DNA of 64,000 nt, taken from contig CM055101.1 of the NCBI GenBank assembly GCA_029204225.1, forward strand, positions 43,475,546 to 43,539,545, read 5' to 3'. The notes under the pieces are model-generated. The model made no database searches and was not told the DNA's origin. It saw only the letters and a list, made by a program, of their open reading frames with translations. This document shows, one piece after another, positions 22,966 to 36,843 of this stretch (positions within the stretch are counted from its first letter, which is position 1; each line of letters begins with the position of its first letter). This DNA comes from Diphasiastrum complanatum. Lineage: Eukaryota > Streptophyta > Lycopodiopsida > Lycopodiales > Lycopodiaceae. The position numbers and the translations under genes were made by a program.

Positions 22966-23954
22966 AAGAGAAAAGTGAGACGCCATGACAGAGGAAGGAA
23001 AAACATTGATCTTTCATCTCTGGCTGAGTTCCTGCCCGACCTGAATGAAAAATCTAGGGATGCAAAGTCAGTCAAAGTATCAAAAGTCTTTCGGAACAAA
23101 GCTCGCCAAGAAGTTGTGTAAGTATTTCACTAGAACTAGAGTGTAAATTAACAACTACTTTGAAAGAGCTTGATACTAATCAAGCATGACAGAATGAGTA
23201 GTAGTAACTGTTGTGAAATTGATCAAGTTTGCGGCTTGTCATGGCATCTATCTTTTTGCTCATGTATGTGCATAACACTGCATATTAGCAGTGCCAGTTT
23301 CCATATGTATTATCATGAAGGGTTCTTGTCTAAACGTGGGCCTGAGATCTGCACAGCTTTTGTCCTTGTGTCTGTATCTTGAAAGAGTCGATCTCTGTGT
23401 TGGCTTATTCTGTCATGCCTATAAGACCTGGCAACTTAGGCTGGTGCTTTTTTTGTTTGGACACTAAAACACAAGCTTGCTACATTTGGTGTACGCTTAG
23501 AAAGCACATCATTTTTTCTTTCTAAGAATGATGGGCATCCTCATGCGAAGGTTCAATCGGGGAAAACTTTGAATAAGGGTGCTTTGCGTTCTATTTGCCC
23601 TTTACTCTTCTATCAAGATTGTCTGTGGGATTCTGTCAGAGTTTTCTATGGGTTACGGCAGACACTAAGCCTTTCTTTGTATATTGCTCGATTCTCGATA
23701 TGTTTTGTTCACTATGTTAGCAGAGTTCACAATCTTATTGTTTGTATTTCAGGGTCAAGGAGACCAAACAGCTTGCAGCTGTGCTTGCCCATACGGCATT
23801 TCAGTCTAATCCTTTTTCTGCAATACAACAGCATTTGATTAATACTCTTCCAAAACAAGCAGTTCCTGCAAAAAAGCCTGTGGCACCACACAAGAAAGAT
23901 AAAAAGCCAAAAAAGCACAAGACACCATTGGATGGACGTATGGATACGACATAA
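22966..23954 (+). CDS. SLX9-like ribosome biogenesis protein, last two exons
   Basis: Exon 22,966-23,117 follows acceptor CCAACAG and ends at donor GTAAGT. Exon 23,753-23,954 follows TATTTCAG. The phases fit: GT plus G makes a valine codon. The joined 117 residues begin with a basic stretch (KRKVRRHDRGRK), then DLSSLAEFLPDL, then a conserved C-terminal block with TAFQSNPFSAIQQHL, and end in a lysine-rich tail. The pattern matches the SLX9/FAM207A family, nucleolar proteins needed for 18S rRNA processing and 40S subunit export. The TAA stop is at 23,952. The N-terminal exons were not found, so the gene is partial as annotated; it may have a long first intron or be a fragment. Confidence 0.68.
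23118..23752 (+). other. Intron of the SLX9-like gene
   Basis: A GTAAGT donor and a TTTGTATTTCAG acceptor bound 635 bases, in phase 2. Confidence 0.75.
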
Positions 23955-24639
23955 TCCTATCTATGGGAGTTTTACTGATCAAGTAGGATATGCATCACTG
24001 CCTCTTCCACATTTTGGTGATACTGGTAGCTTTATATATCTTATAAAGCTGATGGATTATACTCCTTTGTCACAAGCAATCCAGAGATCTCATGTGCCAC
24101 ACTACCACCTACCTACCTACCTTTGTTGCCGAGTAAGACATGGTTTCCTGTAGTCTTCTACCTTTCTTCCTGAAGTTTGCTCAGTCAGTGAGAGGAATAC
24201 AAGTAGATTAGATGGTCATGGTTTAAGAAGTATACTAATATTTATGAATTTTGTTACTCAAATTTTTAGCATTTTCTTGACCCCAACAACAGGGAAGGAG
24301 AGCAACCAAGAAATTTTTGTCGGTTGATTTCTTGTCTCCGGAGAGAGACAGCTAGTTTTGTATTTTTCAACTGGAATTTTGCTAGCACATGGCAGTCTTA
24401 ACTGTTGAAGGATTTAAACCAAATGTGTGATATGTCAATTTTATTTGGAAGGGTCTTTTACCTTTTATGTAATTCATAGATCTAGAGTTTGAGCTTCAAT
24501 CACAAGTGTTCCTCTTTTCTTGTTCTATTCCTGTATAACAGGTTTGCAAATGAACATTCAGCTGATCAGGAATTCATAAGTTGACTGGGACCAGTTATGA
24601 GAATTATCATACTGCCATAGTTCAAGTTCATTAATATTC

Positions 24640-25050
24640 TGCTAAATATCTTATATGCTGGCTTTACTTCATCATCTTATTTCAGAGAGTCCTTATAATC
24701 TATGAACTTAAGTATTCAATGTCCTCCACGATGGAAAATGTACTACTTTACACTGATATCAGCATGCAAGTATGTACAAGATATAAGCGTCGAGTTATCT
24801 ACATGCATAAGCTACTGTAAACCAGGTTTTGACCAGCCACAAACTTTCATTGAACACTACAATTTATTCATATCTTATATACTGGCTTGACTTCATCAAT
24901 CTTATGTCAGAGGTTAGTCCTTATCATCTACAAACTTCAGTATTCATTATTGTCCAGGATGTAAAGTGTTCTACTACTTTACACTTACATCAGCATGCAA
25001 GTATGTATGAGATTTGAGCTTCAAGTTTATCTGCAGGCATAAGCTACTGT
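24640..25050. repeat. Diverged tandem duplication, period about 231 bp
   Basis: CAGCATGCAAGTATGTA occurs at 24,760 and 24,991, within longer similar blocks (CTTATATGCTGGCTT..., CATAAGCTACTGT...). It lies 3' of the SLX9-like gene and is non-coding. Confidence 0.7.
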
Positions 25051-25778
25051 TGGATCAATTCAAAAACCGCCGCTGACCACTGAAAACGAGTATTTCCACT
25101 GCAAGCCAAGGCAAGGATACACAGGCTGAAAATTACAAGAAACCAGATATGTTGAATACTTATATAGGATTGCGATGTGATTTTTTTCCTTGTGCATAAA
25201 AAACATTTGAGCTACTCTGGCTTACGGGCATCTCGATTGCATCAGATAAACTTATATGGTAACCAGCTTAGTACATAGGTGGATGTCAGATTCTCATAAA
25301 TACCTTTTAAAAGTTTAAATGTTAAAGGGAACATCCGGCCTTGTCTATGTACATGTCTTTTGAATTTACTACCCATCATAGTAGCAATTTGAGTATCTAG
25401 AAAATTGAAATGGACTGCAAAAGGCGTACAATAGGAACAATTTTCCCGGTTTCCTAAACCAGGATTATAGAACAGTTTTTTCAGAGCCTAGTAACTTGAA
25501 TATAGTCTTTTAACAAGGCATTAGACAAAATTGAGACAATTGTTAGTCAAGCTAGCTTATGTATAAGGTTGGTTCTATCAAACAAAAACCTTGTTTGGGC
25601 TCCCTTGCGCACAACTGGAATCAAATCCTAGATTTTGAGGTGAAGACATTATGAAGACTGTTTCATATATTTTCCCGTAGTTTTATTTTCTAATATGTCT
25701 ATGATTTATTTCTAAGGTTAGTCTTCTCAAGTAACAAAGTGGAAAACTATGAAAGGTTGCTCCTTTGAAGTTCAAATT
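25051..25778. other. No recognised gene
   Basis: AT-rich intergenic sequence with short frames only. Confidence 0.5.
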
Positions 25779-26511
25779 GTTAGAAGTCAGTATTTGTCTT
25801 ATTTGTCCTTTAATGGAGATTCCTCTATTGATGCTCTGACTGCGAAGTCGAGGTACCAGAAAGTACACCCTGGACGGTTGTCAGGGGTCATCAGAGTTTA
25901 TTTTCTCCCTGGGTGGAATCTTTTGAAGAGATAGCATGGTGAGTATAGAGGAATCTCCAGGCTTGGATTGCGTGACTTCATGGGGTTAATGCCATATTTA
26001 ATGAAGTTGGGGCAATGTATATGGTTTTGAGGACCCAAGGAGCATATTTTTAACTTTTGGTCAATGTGCTCAAGTTTGAAGGGGCCCAACTCATAATGGG
26101 GGGTCCATGGGGCAAGTGATCTTCTTCTCCAATTAGCACTTGGTTGTCCAATGCCAAGGCTTTTCATTTGCTTTTGTAACTCCTATGTAACATGGCTCTT
26201 GGCTGTTGGCTTTTGGATATTCACATTGGAAACCATTGGCCTCTATCTCTACTAGTATAAGTAGGTGCTCTCTTTCTGCTGAAGAGTAGAGAAAGGGCTC
26301 GAAGAGGCTGAAGAGGAGGAAGAGCCTGAAGAGGCTGGAGAGACTAGAGAGAGTGGCAATGCTTATGTACATACATTCTTTGTATAGAGATTTGTTTCCA
26401 TTGATATCCTAGTTTGCTTCCACTAGTATGCATAATTTGTGATTGTTCATAAAACATTAATCACTTAATTCATTATGAATGTTTTCGCTTCTAGTTCACC
26501 TTGAATTCCGA
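25779..26511 (+). repeat. 5' LTR of the decayed Copia element
   Basis: It begins TGTTAGAAGTCAG and ends near TTGAATTCCG. It aligns through its length with 28,815-29,564. A TATA-like AGTATAAGTAGG lies at about 26,254, where an LTR promoter would be expected. Confidence 0.8.
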
Positions 26512-28649
26512 ATGGGTATCATAGAGGTTCATAGGTTACATGATCAACATTCATAGCCTCTACATCTTGAAGATTATTATGCATAATTGAAGGTAGGTAG
26601 ATGGGCGATTTTCTTCCAGCAAATGGAGTTTTTGAAGAGTGCATTTTTTAGCAGATTGGGCCCACGTTACAATGTCTTTGTGAGCAAATTTGATGTAGAT
26701 TTATTGGCACATTTTCCAAACAAGGAGCATATTTCTAGGCAGATTGGGTGCAAATCTCCTTCACTATAGGCACATTTTTCACCTATTTTGGACGGTTTTT
26801 TTGACACTGTTAGTTGCTGGTTTTCTACTGGCAGGTCACTGTTTTTCAAACTTTTTTGATCACTGTTTTTCAAACTTTTTTTATCGCTGTTTTTTTTCTC
26901 AGATCTATTGTTCATTTTTCAGCTAGCCAGCAGAGAAAATTTGTGATATAATAGGTGAATTTAGTTGCATTTGTGAACAAGTTTTCATTGTTTTAGCGCT
27001 AGAAATTAGTGAGATGTTGGATTTTTTTCAAAAGCTTGGATGCTATTAATACTCTTCTACAAACTTTTTCGAATGAATAGGGTCTCTCTGAAATGAAATT
27101 TCAGAATTCTATACAAGGGTTCTTGGCCACAAGAGCTGGAAATTTTTGTGTCTGCGAAGGGTCTGTTGGATTTTCCCATCTTTTTTTCACTGGGAGCCTT
27201 CTCACTGGCACTTAGACTGTGAACTAACTCTCGCAAGCTTCTCTGTGTCCTGGTCTCACTGAGATGGAACTGTAGAGAGCTCTGCGAGAGTTCTTACGGA
27301 TATATGGATTTTTTTGGTTTTTACAAGGGATCTTTAGCATACATAATAATCTGTGCTTTCCAATTATTCTTCTTTCATAAGTTGTTTATAATTGATTCAT
27401 GTGTATTTGTTGTCCATGCTTGTTTGAAAATGCAAACATTAATGAGTGCAAATTTAAGTGATGAATTGGATTCCTATTGAATCTTGTGTAACTTTTTGGG
27501 TGATTTCTAAAAGAGGGACATATATATATGTGTTTTTAGCATGAATTATGGTTCTCTACACTTTAGAATCATGTTGGGAATTTATTTTCTTAAAGAATGA
27601 GAAGTTTCCTACCATTTTCAAGTTACATTTTTAAGAATTCATCACGCTGGAATTCGTTTTCTCTTTTATAGAATTGGCTTTTTAGATCGGTTCTACAATC
27701 ATCTTTACATAGAGAATTGTGCATCAATAATGTTGGCCTTTTTGCCACGTCTTAAATTTCTATTTTGATGTGATAATCTTGTTGGGGAGATTGCATTTTG
27801 GATCTTATTCTTGTGAACAAAGAGAGAAAGTATTAAGTCATTTATTCCTTGTCATACATTTGATTTCCTATTTAGAATTTGGATACTAATGAGCATTTTT
27901 TAATGTATAAGACAGGTACACATCATAAGAGAGAAATTTGGTGGAACACAATTCCATTGTTTGATCTGTTAGCAGGTGGTCCTAAAGAAGAAGAGTGTGG
28001 AACAAGTTAGCCAAAGCTGTGTTTTGTTGGTGCATTTATCGGTTTAGCTATGTTATTACAGAATAAGCAAAAACATTCCATATCTGGAGTTCGATCTCAA
28101 GTAGCTCTCCATGAAGTCTACTGCCATAGATTAGTCGAGATCTACTAATTTCAATAGTAGTCCTGTTTTTATGCTAAAGACTAAATCAGATGCATGTACA
28201 AAATGAAGGATTTTAGAACCATCGACACCAGCTTAATTCCTGAATCTGCTCTCATAAGTCACAAGGTGACATTAATCCTCATTTCAAAATTATTGCAATT
28301 AAGCTTGATGAAAACACAATGTTGTAAAGAATGTTACTTTTGAAGTGTGAAACTTGGGAACTTATGGAGCCTCCAAAGTCCATGAAGGCAAAATTGGGTT
28401 TTGTTATCTGGTTGGTCATTGGTTTTGAGACGTCAACTTGGAGTTACTTGAAGGTTATGTTATAAAGAAAGAAGTACCCTGGGCACGACAGACTGGAGGC
28501 AATTTTTTTGGCTACATTTTTTTTGGAGTACTGCAGTTTCTTCCTTATGCTTCGAGAAAGTATTATATTTTTTATGGATTGAGAGATTCTAACTGGCAGT
28601 TGAGCACATATCTCTTGCTGCTTGGGAACCTTTTTTTTTTATGACTTAT
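26512..28649 (+). other. Non-coding interior of the decayed Copia element
   Basis: AT-rich sequence with no gag, protease or integrase motif that I can see. It may include older insertions. Confidence 0.6.
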
Positions 28650-28800
28650 TCTTTACAGGTAGCTGTGACAAATTCATTGAAAGTGAGAAAAAGTCACTAA
28701 GCGTAGAGTTTGAGATGAAGGACCTCGGGGACCTACACTATTACTTGGGAATTGAGGTCTGGAGACAGCCAAGAACCTTTGATGGGGGTAAAACAAAATT
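28650..28800 (+). pseudogene. Copia reverse transcriptase fragment
   Basis: A frame reads LSVEFEMKDLGDLHYYLGIE, the conserved block following the YVDD box in Copia RT. The catalytic YVDD itself is missing and the frame degenerates just before the 3' LTR. Confidence 0.8.
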
Positions 28801-28814
28801 AAATTTGTGGAGTG

Positions 28815-29564
28815 TGTTAGAAGTCACTATTTGTCTTATTTGTCCTTTGATGGAGATTCCTCTGTTGATGCTCTGACTGCGAAGTCGAGGTACTAGAAGG
28901 TACACCATGGATAGCTGTCACGGGGTCATCAGAGTTTATTTTCTCTCTGGGTGGAATCTTCTCAAGAGATAGCATGGCAATCGCGTATAGAGGAATCCCC
29001 AGGCTTGGATTGCGTGACTTCATGGGGTTAATGCCATATGTAATGAAGTTGGGGCAATGTATATGGTTTTGAGGACCCAAGGAGCATTTTTGAAATTTTT
29101 GGTCCATGTACTCAAGTTTGGAGGGGCCTAACTCATAATGGGGGGTCCATGGGGCAAGTGATCTTCTTTTCCAATTAGCACTTGATTGTCCAATGCCAAG
29201 GCTTTTCATTTGCTTTTGTAACTCATATGTAACATGGCTCTTGGTTGTTGGCTTTTGGATATTCCACATTGGGAACCATTGGCCTTTGGATTTCTCTATC
29301 TCTACTAGTATAAATAGGCGCCCTCTTTCTGCTGGAGAGTAGAGAAAGAGCCCGACGAGTCTAAAGAGGAGGAAGAGCTTGAAGAGGCTGGAGAGACTTG
29401 AGAGAGAGGCTGCTTATGTACATACATTCTTTGTAAAGAAATTTGTCTCCATTGATATCCTACTTTGCTTCCACTAGTATGCATAGTTTGTGATTGTTCA
29501 TAGAACATTAATCACTTAATTCATTGTGAATATTTCCACTTCTAGTTCACCTTGAATTTCGACA
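28815..29564 (+). repeat. 3' LTR of the decayed Copia element
   Basis: It begins TGTTAGAAGTCAC and ends ATTTCGACA. A TATA-like AGTATAAATAGG is at about 29,307. Confidence 0.8.
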
Positions 29565-31269
<1,705 letters not shown>

Positions 31270-31298
31270 TCACATAGTTACCTTTGACAAGTCAAAAC

Positions 31299-31462
31299 TG
31301 TGAAGAATTGAAAAAGACTATCTATGTTAGATATAGAGGTCTTATGTTTTTTATATCAAAGATAGATCTTGAATCTCAATCTAGTCTTGATCTTGGTGCA
31401 TCTACACACCTTAGGAGATCACAAGTACATGTTGTGGACATTCCACACGTGTGAAATCTACA
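31299..31462 (+). repeat. Shortened 5' LTR
   Basis: It begins TGTGAAGAATTGAAAAAGAC and ends GTGTGAAATCTACA. Both ends match, in reverse, the LTR at 42,875-43,598, but that copy is 724 bp and this one 164 bp. The missing middle lies after TTTTTTATATCAA, a word that could have served as a short deletion repeat. Confidence 0.75.
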
Positions 31463-31474
31463 TGGTATCAGAGC
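31463..31474 (+). promoter_or_regulatory. Copia primer-binding site
   Basis: TGGTATCAGAGC, complementary to the 3' end of initiator Met tRNA, follows the LTR end without a gap. Confidence 0.85.
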
Positions 31475-32217
31475 CTACCTAAGGTTACCATACATTTTTA
31501 TCCATTTAAGTGAAAATTACTCATCAATCTTGAACTAGAAATTGTCAAGATCCATTTTTCTAGCTACCTTGTTCAATTTTGGATCAAAAGAGATCAAAAG
31601 GACATTGATTGGGTCTGACCTGGTACTGTACGGAATCAGGTGCTCGGACACGTGTGAGGAACATCCAATTTCAGTTTGGGAGTTCTCTCTCATGCTTGAT
31701 CCATTTATCTTGCTTGATAGCTTGTTTTGAAGCTTTTTTTGCTAGTTTCTGATGCAATCAGTTTCATTCCATTTGGTTGAGCCAATCAGAAGTTATGAGC
31801 TTTTGAAGAGGGTTAGGTAGGACACCTAGACCTGGATGGACACATTTGGTTTGGTCAAGAGATTGCTTGGTTGTTCCAAAATTACAGTTGAATGCTTACC
31901 AATCTCATCTATATGTGATCTAGGCACTGTTTTGAGATCTTAGCCATTTTGTTTCATGCAATATCATTGTATTTGAGTCAAATTTGGTTTCTTAGTGTAC
32001 TTCACACATGCTAAGAGTGTTTGATCCTAACTTTGCCCATACTCCATCATTTGATGTGAAATAGATCTTGTTTTAGAGAGATTTGTGTATCTTGTGAGAA
32101 TCAATTCACAAATAGTTGCAAGATCTTTCATAGGAGGAGATAGTTCTCCATTATTGGATCCTATTGAGAGTGTGTAGCAACATTTATTGTTCATCATTTG
32201 AGTTTTCTTCACTTCAA

Positions 32218-35200
32218 ATGTCTTCAATGGGGTCATCCTTGTTGGAACCAAGTGAAAGATTGTCTACTTCAAACTATTCAATTTGAAAAATGAGGATGGA
32301 GTCCATCTTGATCCTTCAAGACGTGATGGACATAGTTCTTGGCCTTGAAGAAGAACCACAAGTTCTTCAAGAGGTTCAAAAATACAAAAAGAGAGCTAGG
32401 ATGGCTCTCCACTACATTAAGATGAATGTCTCTAATGAGATATTGAGGGAGATAGTTACTTGTACAACAGCTAAAGAAGCTTGGGATTGTCTCAAGACTA
32501 TCTATGAGGCTAAGAATACCTCTAGGCTTCTCACTCTTAGGAATCAAATCTTTCAAAGTAGCCAAAAGAGTGATGAGAGTGCATCTAGTTATGTTTTGAG
32601 AGTAAAAGATATTCATAGAGAGCTTGCTTGTATTGGTGATTCCATCAATCAAAATGAGCTAGTTCAAGTCATTCTCAATGGCTTGAGAAGTGAATTTGAT
32701 AATCTTGTCCAATCCTATGCCATTAAGGAGGAGCTACCAAGTTTGGAGGCTCTCCAAAGTGTGCTAATTTCAGAAGAATCAAGACAAGAGTATAAGCTCT
32801 TGAGGATGGACAAGCTTTCTCTCACTCATAATGATGGCAAAGCTCTTTTTGCCAAGGATAAGCACAAAGAGAGGAGCAAGAACCAACATCAACAATCCTC
32901 AAGCAAGGACAAAGTCAAATCCAAAGACAAAGATGAGGAGGAAGATGATTCCTCTAATGCTTCATCATCCAAGCTCAAGAAGAAGAAGATCAAGTGCTTT
33001 TATTGTGGCAAGAAAGGCCATTATGCCACCAATTGCTTCAAGAAGAAGAATCAGCTCAAGCAAGCCAACATTACCAATGAGAAGGAAGACACTATTGCAA
33101 GTGAAGGAGAGGGATCTCTTATGGTCTCTAGTTTCTCATCTACTCATTTCAAGAAGGACGGCCTATGGTATATTGATAGTGGAGCCTCTTCACATATGTG
33201 TAGCTCCAAGGACTCTTTCTCTTCTATTGCACCTTATGATGGAGTCAAGACATCAATATACACTGCAAATGATTTTGAATGTCCTATTGAAGGCATAGGG
33301 AACATTCCCTTGAAGCTTGCATCCACTAAACTTCTTTCTCTCTCTAAAGTTCTTTATGTACCTAAGCTTACTAAGAATCTCATTAGTGTTGGCCAATTGC
33401 TTGATAATGGCCTTGATGTAAAATTCAATGTTGATACTTGCACTATTAAGAAGAATGATGAGATACTTGCATTAGGATCTAGATTTGGAGGCATCTATAA
33501 ACTAGATCCAAATGAGTATGTGAATGCTTGTAATGTTGCTCTTGTGAACAAGCTCTCTATGGAGGAATTATGGCATAGGAGGTTGGGACATCCCAACTAC
33601 AAATCCATGCTCTCTATGATCAAAGAGGTCAAAGCTATTGGCTTGCCAAAGTCATTCTCCAAGAAGATCAAGCCTTGTGAGGCTTGTGCTATTGCTAAAT
33701 CTCACAAAAAGCCATTTACAAGATTTTCTATCAAAAGCAAGCATCCTTTGGAGTTAATCCACTCGGATGTGCATTTCTCATCAACTATAAGCAAGGGAGG
33801 AGCCACTTGTTTTGTTACTTTCATTGATGATTTCACAAGATTCACTTGGATATATCTTCTTGCTTCTAAATCTATGGTGTTTGATCATTTCCTTATTTTC
33901 AAAGCTTATGTAGAGAAGCAATTCTCATTCAAGATTAAAGCTTTTAGATGTGATGGAGGTGGTGAATATATCTCCAATAAATTTCATGATTTTTGTGAGC
34001 TTGAAGGCATAAAAAGGGAGTTCTCTTGTGCCTACTCTCCATCTCAAAATGGAGTGGCCGAGAGAAAGAATAGATCTCTATGTGAATGTGCAAAATCTAT
34101 GAGAATTGAGGCATCTTTTCCCAAAGATTTTTGGGGAGAAGCCATTAATTGTGCAAATTATCTTTGCAATAGGCTCCCACATATAGCTCTTGGAGGAAAG
34201 TCACCATATGAAATATTATATTTGAAGAAGCCTAAGGTTGATCACCTTAGAGTTTTTGGATGCATATGCTTTTCCCATATTCCCTTGGAAACAAGGAAGA
34301 AGGAAGATCCTAGTGCATGCAAAGGGATCATGGTTGGATACTCATCCACCAAGAAGGCCTATAGAGTGTTTGTACTCTCTACTTCTCAAGTTATTGAAAG
34401 TAGAAATGTTGTCTTTCATGAAGATCAACACTTATCTTTTGAAGAGGCCGAGATCAAGAAGTCTATGGATGCATCACCTATTATTGATTTTGAAGACAAT
34501 TATGATGTGATCGGGTCGAGATTTGAAGAAGACTCTCCTCGGATTTTCTCACCAAGAAGATCCATGAGAGATAGATCCGAGCCTAAGAGGCTCTCATATG
34601 TTGACAAAGGCAAACAAGTGGATCTTGATTCCACTAATTATGTTATTTATGTCTCTCATGAAGAGCCAAAGAATGTACAAGAGGCACTCAATACCAAGGA
34701 GTGGTATGATGCCATGAAGCAAGAGTATGATGCATTGATCACCAACAATACTTGGGAGCTTGTGGATCCTCCATCCAACAAGCATGTGATTGGTTGCAAG
34801 TGGGTATTTTGGATCAAGTTCAATTATGATGGCACCATCAACAAGTATAAAGAAAGATTATGTGCCAAAGGATTTGCTCAAATCCATGGCCTTGATTATG
34901 AGGAGACCTTTGCACCCGTTGCAAAGATGGTGACAATAAGAATTCTTATTTTTCTTGCTTGTTTCTTTAAGTGGAAGGTGTTCCAATTAGATGTATCCAA
35001 TGCTTTTCTAAATGGTTATCTTGAGGAGGAGATTTATATGGAACAACCTCAAGGATTCATCAAGGATGAGTCCAAAGTGTGCTTGCTCTTCAAAAGTCGT
35101 TATAAACTCAAGCAAGCACCAAGATCATGGTATTCAAGATTTAATTCTTTTCTTATCTCACTAGAATTTACTCTTAGTGACTATGATCCTTCCATGTATC

Positions 35201-35664
35201 TAAAGTTTGTTGATAGCAATATTGTCATTCTTCTAATTTATGTTGATGACATTATTCTTTGTGGAAGTTGTATCAAGCTAGTTGATGAAACTAAGCTAGC
35301 ACTTGGATGTGAGTTTAAAATGCAAGATCTAGGAGAGATACATTACATACTAGGCCTAGAAATTGATTTTTATGAAAATCATGTCTTTATATGCCAATCT
35401 AGATATGCTCACTCTATGCTGAAAAATTTTCATATGGAAAATTCTAAGAGCATAGGTACTCCAATGGAGCAAATTGTAAAAGATCCTAATAAAGGTGATG
35501 AAAGATCCTTTGAGGACATCACACTTTTTAGGAGTCTTGTAGGCTCCTTGATTTGGCTTACCATTACTATGTCTGATCTAAGTTTTTGTGTGCACAAATT
35601 GAGTCAATTTATGCAAGATCCTAAGATCCATCATTGGAAAATATTTCCATATTTGGCATATTGA
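32218..35664 (+). pseudogene. Copia gag-pol polyprotein with one nonsense codon, RNase H truncated
   Basis: From ATG 32,218 the frame encodes 22 residues, then TGA at 32,284-32,286, where the family has tryptophan (NYSI-stop-KMRM); it then stays open for 1,124 codons from 32,290. In order: gag core; CCHC knuckle CFYCGKKGHYATNC (about 32,995); protease WYIDSGASSHMC with intact DSG (33,169); pre-integrase LWHRRLGHPN; integrase with HSDV, RCDGGGEY and NGVAERKN; RT with QLDVSNAFLNGYLEEEIYM and YVDDIIL (about 35,240); start of RNase H (RSLVGSLIWL). It ends in an unrelated FPYLAY tail. Reverse transcription and integration motifs remain, but gag start and RNase H are damaged. Confidence 0.9.
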
Positions 35665-36843
35665 GGCCAAAACTTGTTTTAGACTTAGAGGTTGACTTTT
35701 CAAAGTTCATTAGTCTAAATTTCATTTGAATAAACACTTTTTGAAAGTGTGGGAAAGTTAGAATGCGAGTTTGAGTAGATTCAATTTGAATAGTTGGGTA
35801 CATTGAATCTAGACCCAAGATTAGTAGGGTTAGCATTTTGGTGGGAAAGCCAAGTGGCCAAATAGGGTTTGGACCTATTATAAAAGGATGTAACTCATGG
35901 AGAGAGCAATCTTCTCTCTTCTCTATCTCATTTCATGCTTATACATGGTTCTCTTGGGTTCTACTATCCATTGGTGCACTATCTTGGTGATTGCTTGCAA
36001 TTCTATGCTTAGAATGATCTATATTTGTGAAATACAGTAGCTTGCTGGTTTTGTACAGACAGCAACAGTACATAATTATTTCATTCAATTTTGATCAAGT
36101 TCTATTAGTGTTTGCATCTCAAATTGTGTGTAGATGCTGATTTTTCTACATTGGTAAAATTGGTAGTGTATTTCTCTTTCTAACCAAGATCATTCAAGTA
36201 GATTGGATCTTAAGGATCTGAAATCTTTCACGGAAACCATACAACAATGTGATCCAAAACGTATATCCATGTCTTGAACAACATTCGAGAGAACACAATG
36301 AAGAAAACTTTGCTTGGATTAATAGCTAATCATAGTTACAAACCTATTCCAACCACTCCAAATATACCATACCTATGCCATGCCAACCAAGACATCGAAA
36401 CATATAAGAATTAAGCTTCCGAACAAGCACAAGCCCATACTTTTTGTGCTCATAGAACGTAATTTTTGTGCCTTACGATGTGGAAGGTGCATGTAAAAAA
36501 CATTGACATGACAATTTACGGCGAAGAAAAGAAGAAAAAAAAGTAAAAAAAAAACTTATCATGCTGCGGAAGGTCACCTCCTCGGCCATTCCACTGTGGG
36601 AAGGGACTTGCAAGGGTTTGGTAGGAAATAGAGAGGAGAAACGCAAAAGAAACATCAAAAATTAGAAGGGGCTTGCGGCTCTGTCAGGCGCACCTCTCTA
36701 GGTGCCATTCTCACTCATGCACCTCCTTTGACAAACCGCAAAGTGACTGTTGAAGAGAATTTAAGGTTGTACTTGTAGCACCTTTACTCTCGTACTTCTG
36801 CGCCGTCTGTCAGCCCTGGAAGGCCTTACCTAGGTCAACAGCT
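35665..36843. other. Possible solo LTR or flanking repeat, no gene
   Basis: A TATA-like ATTATAAAAGG at about 35,879 followed by CT-rich sequence looks like an LTR promoter of a family unlike the preceding Copia LTR. The remaining sequence to 36,843 has no recognised gene. The ends of any LTR could not be fixed. Confidence 0.35.

Larger units (their letters stand above)
25779..29564 (+). mobile_element. Decayed Copia retrotransposon with two LTRs (3.8 kb)
   Basis: Two copies of a sequence of about 740 bp in the same orientation bound an interior of about 2.3 kb. The first copy is followed at about 26,511 by GGGTATCATAGAG, a mutated form of the Met tRNA primer site TGGTATCAGAGC. Just before the second copy lies a short piece of Copia reverse transcriptase (28,650-28,790). 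Most of gag-pol is gone. The LTRs differ by roughly one base in ten by eye, which suggests an old insertion. The flanks (AAATT and CAGAT) do not form a clear target duplication. Confidence 0.8.
31299..35664 (+). mobile_element. Nearly complete Copia retrotransposon lacking its 3' end
   Basis: A short 5' LTR (31,299-31,462), a perfect Met tRNA primer site (31,463-31,474) and a long gag-pol frame follow in order. The polyprotein stops inside RNase H at 35,664 where the sequence becomes unrelated, and there is no 3' LTR. A related LTR in the opposite orientation lies at 42,875-43,598. The coding frame has only one visible early nonsense codon, so the copy is probably younger than its neighbours. 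Confidence 0.9.
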
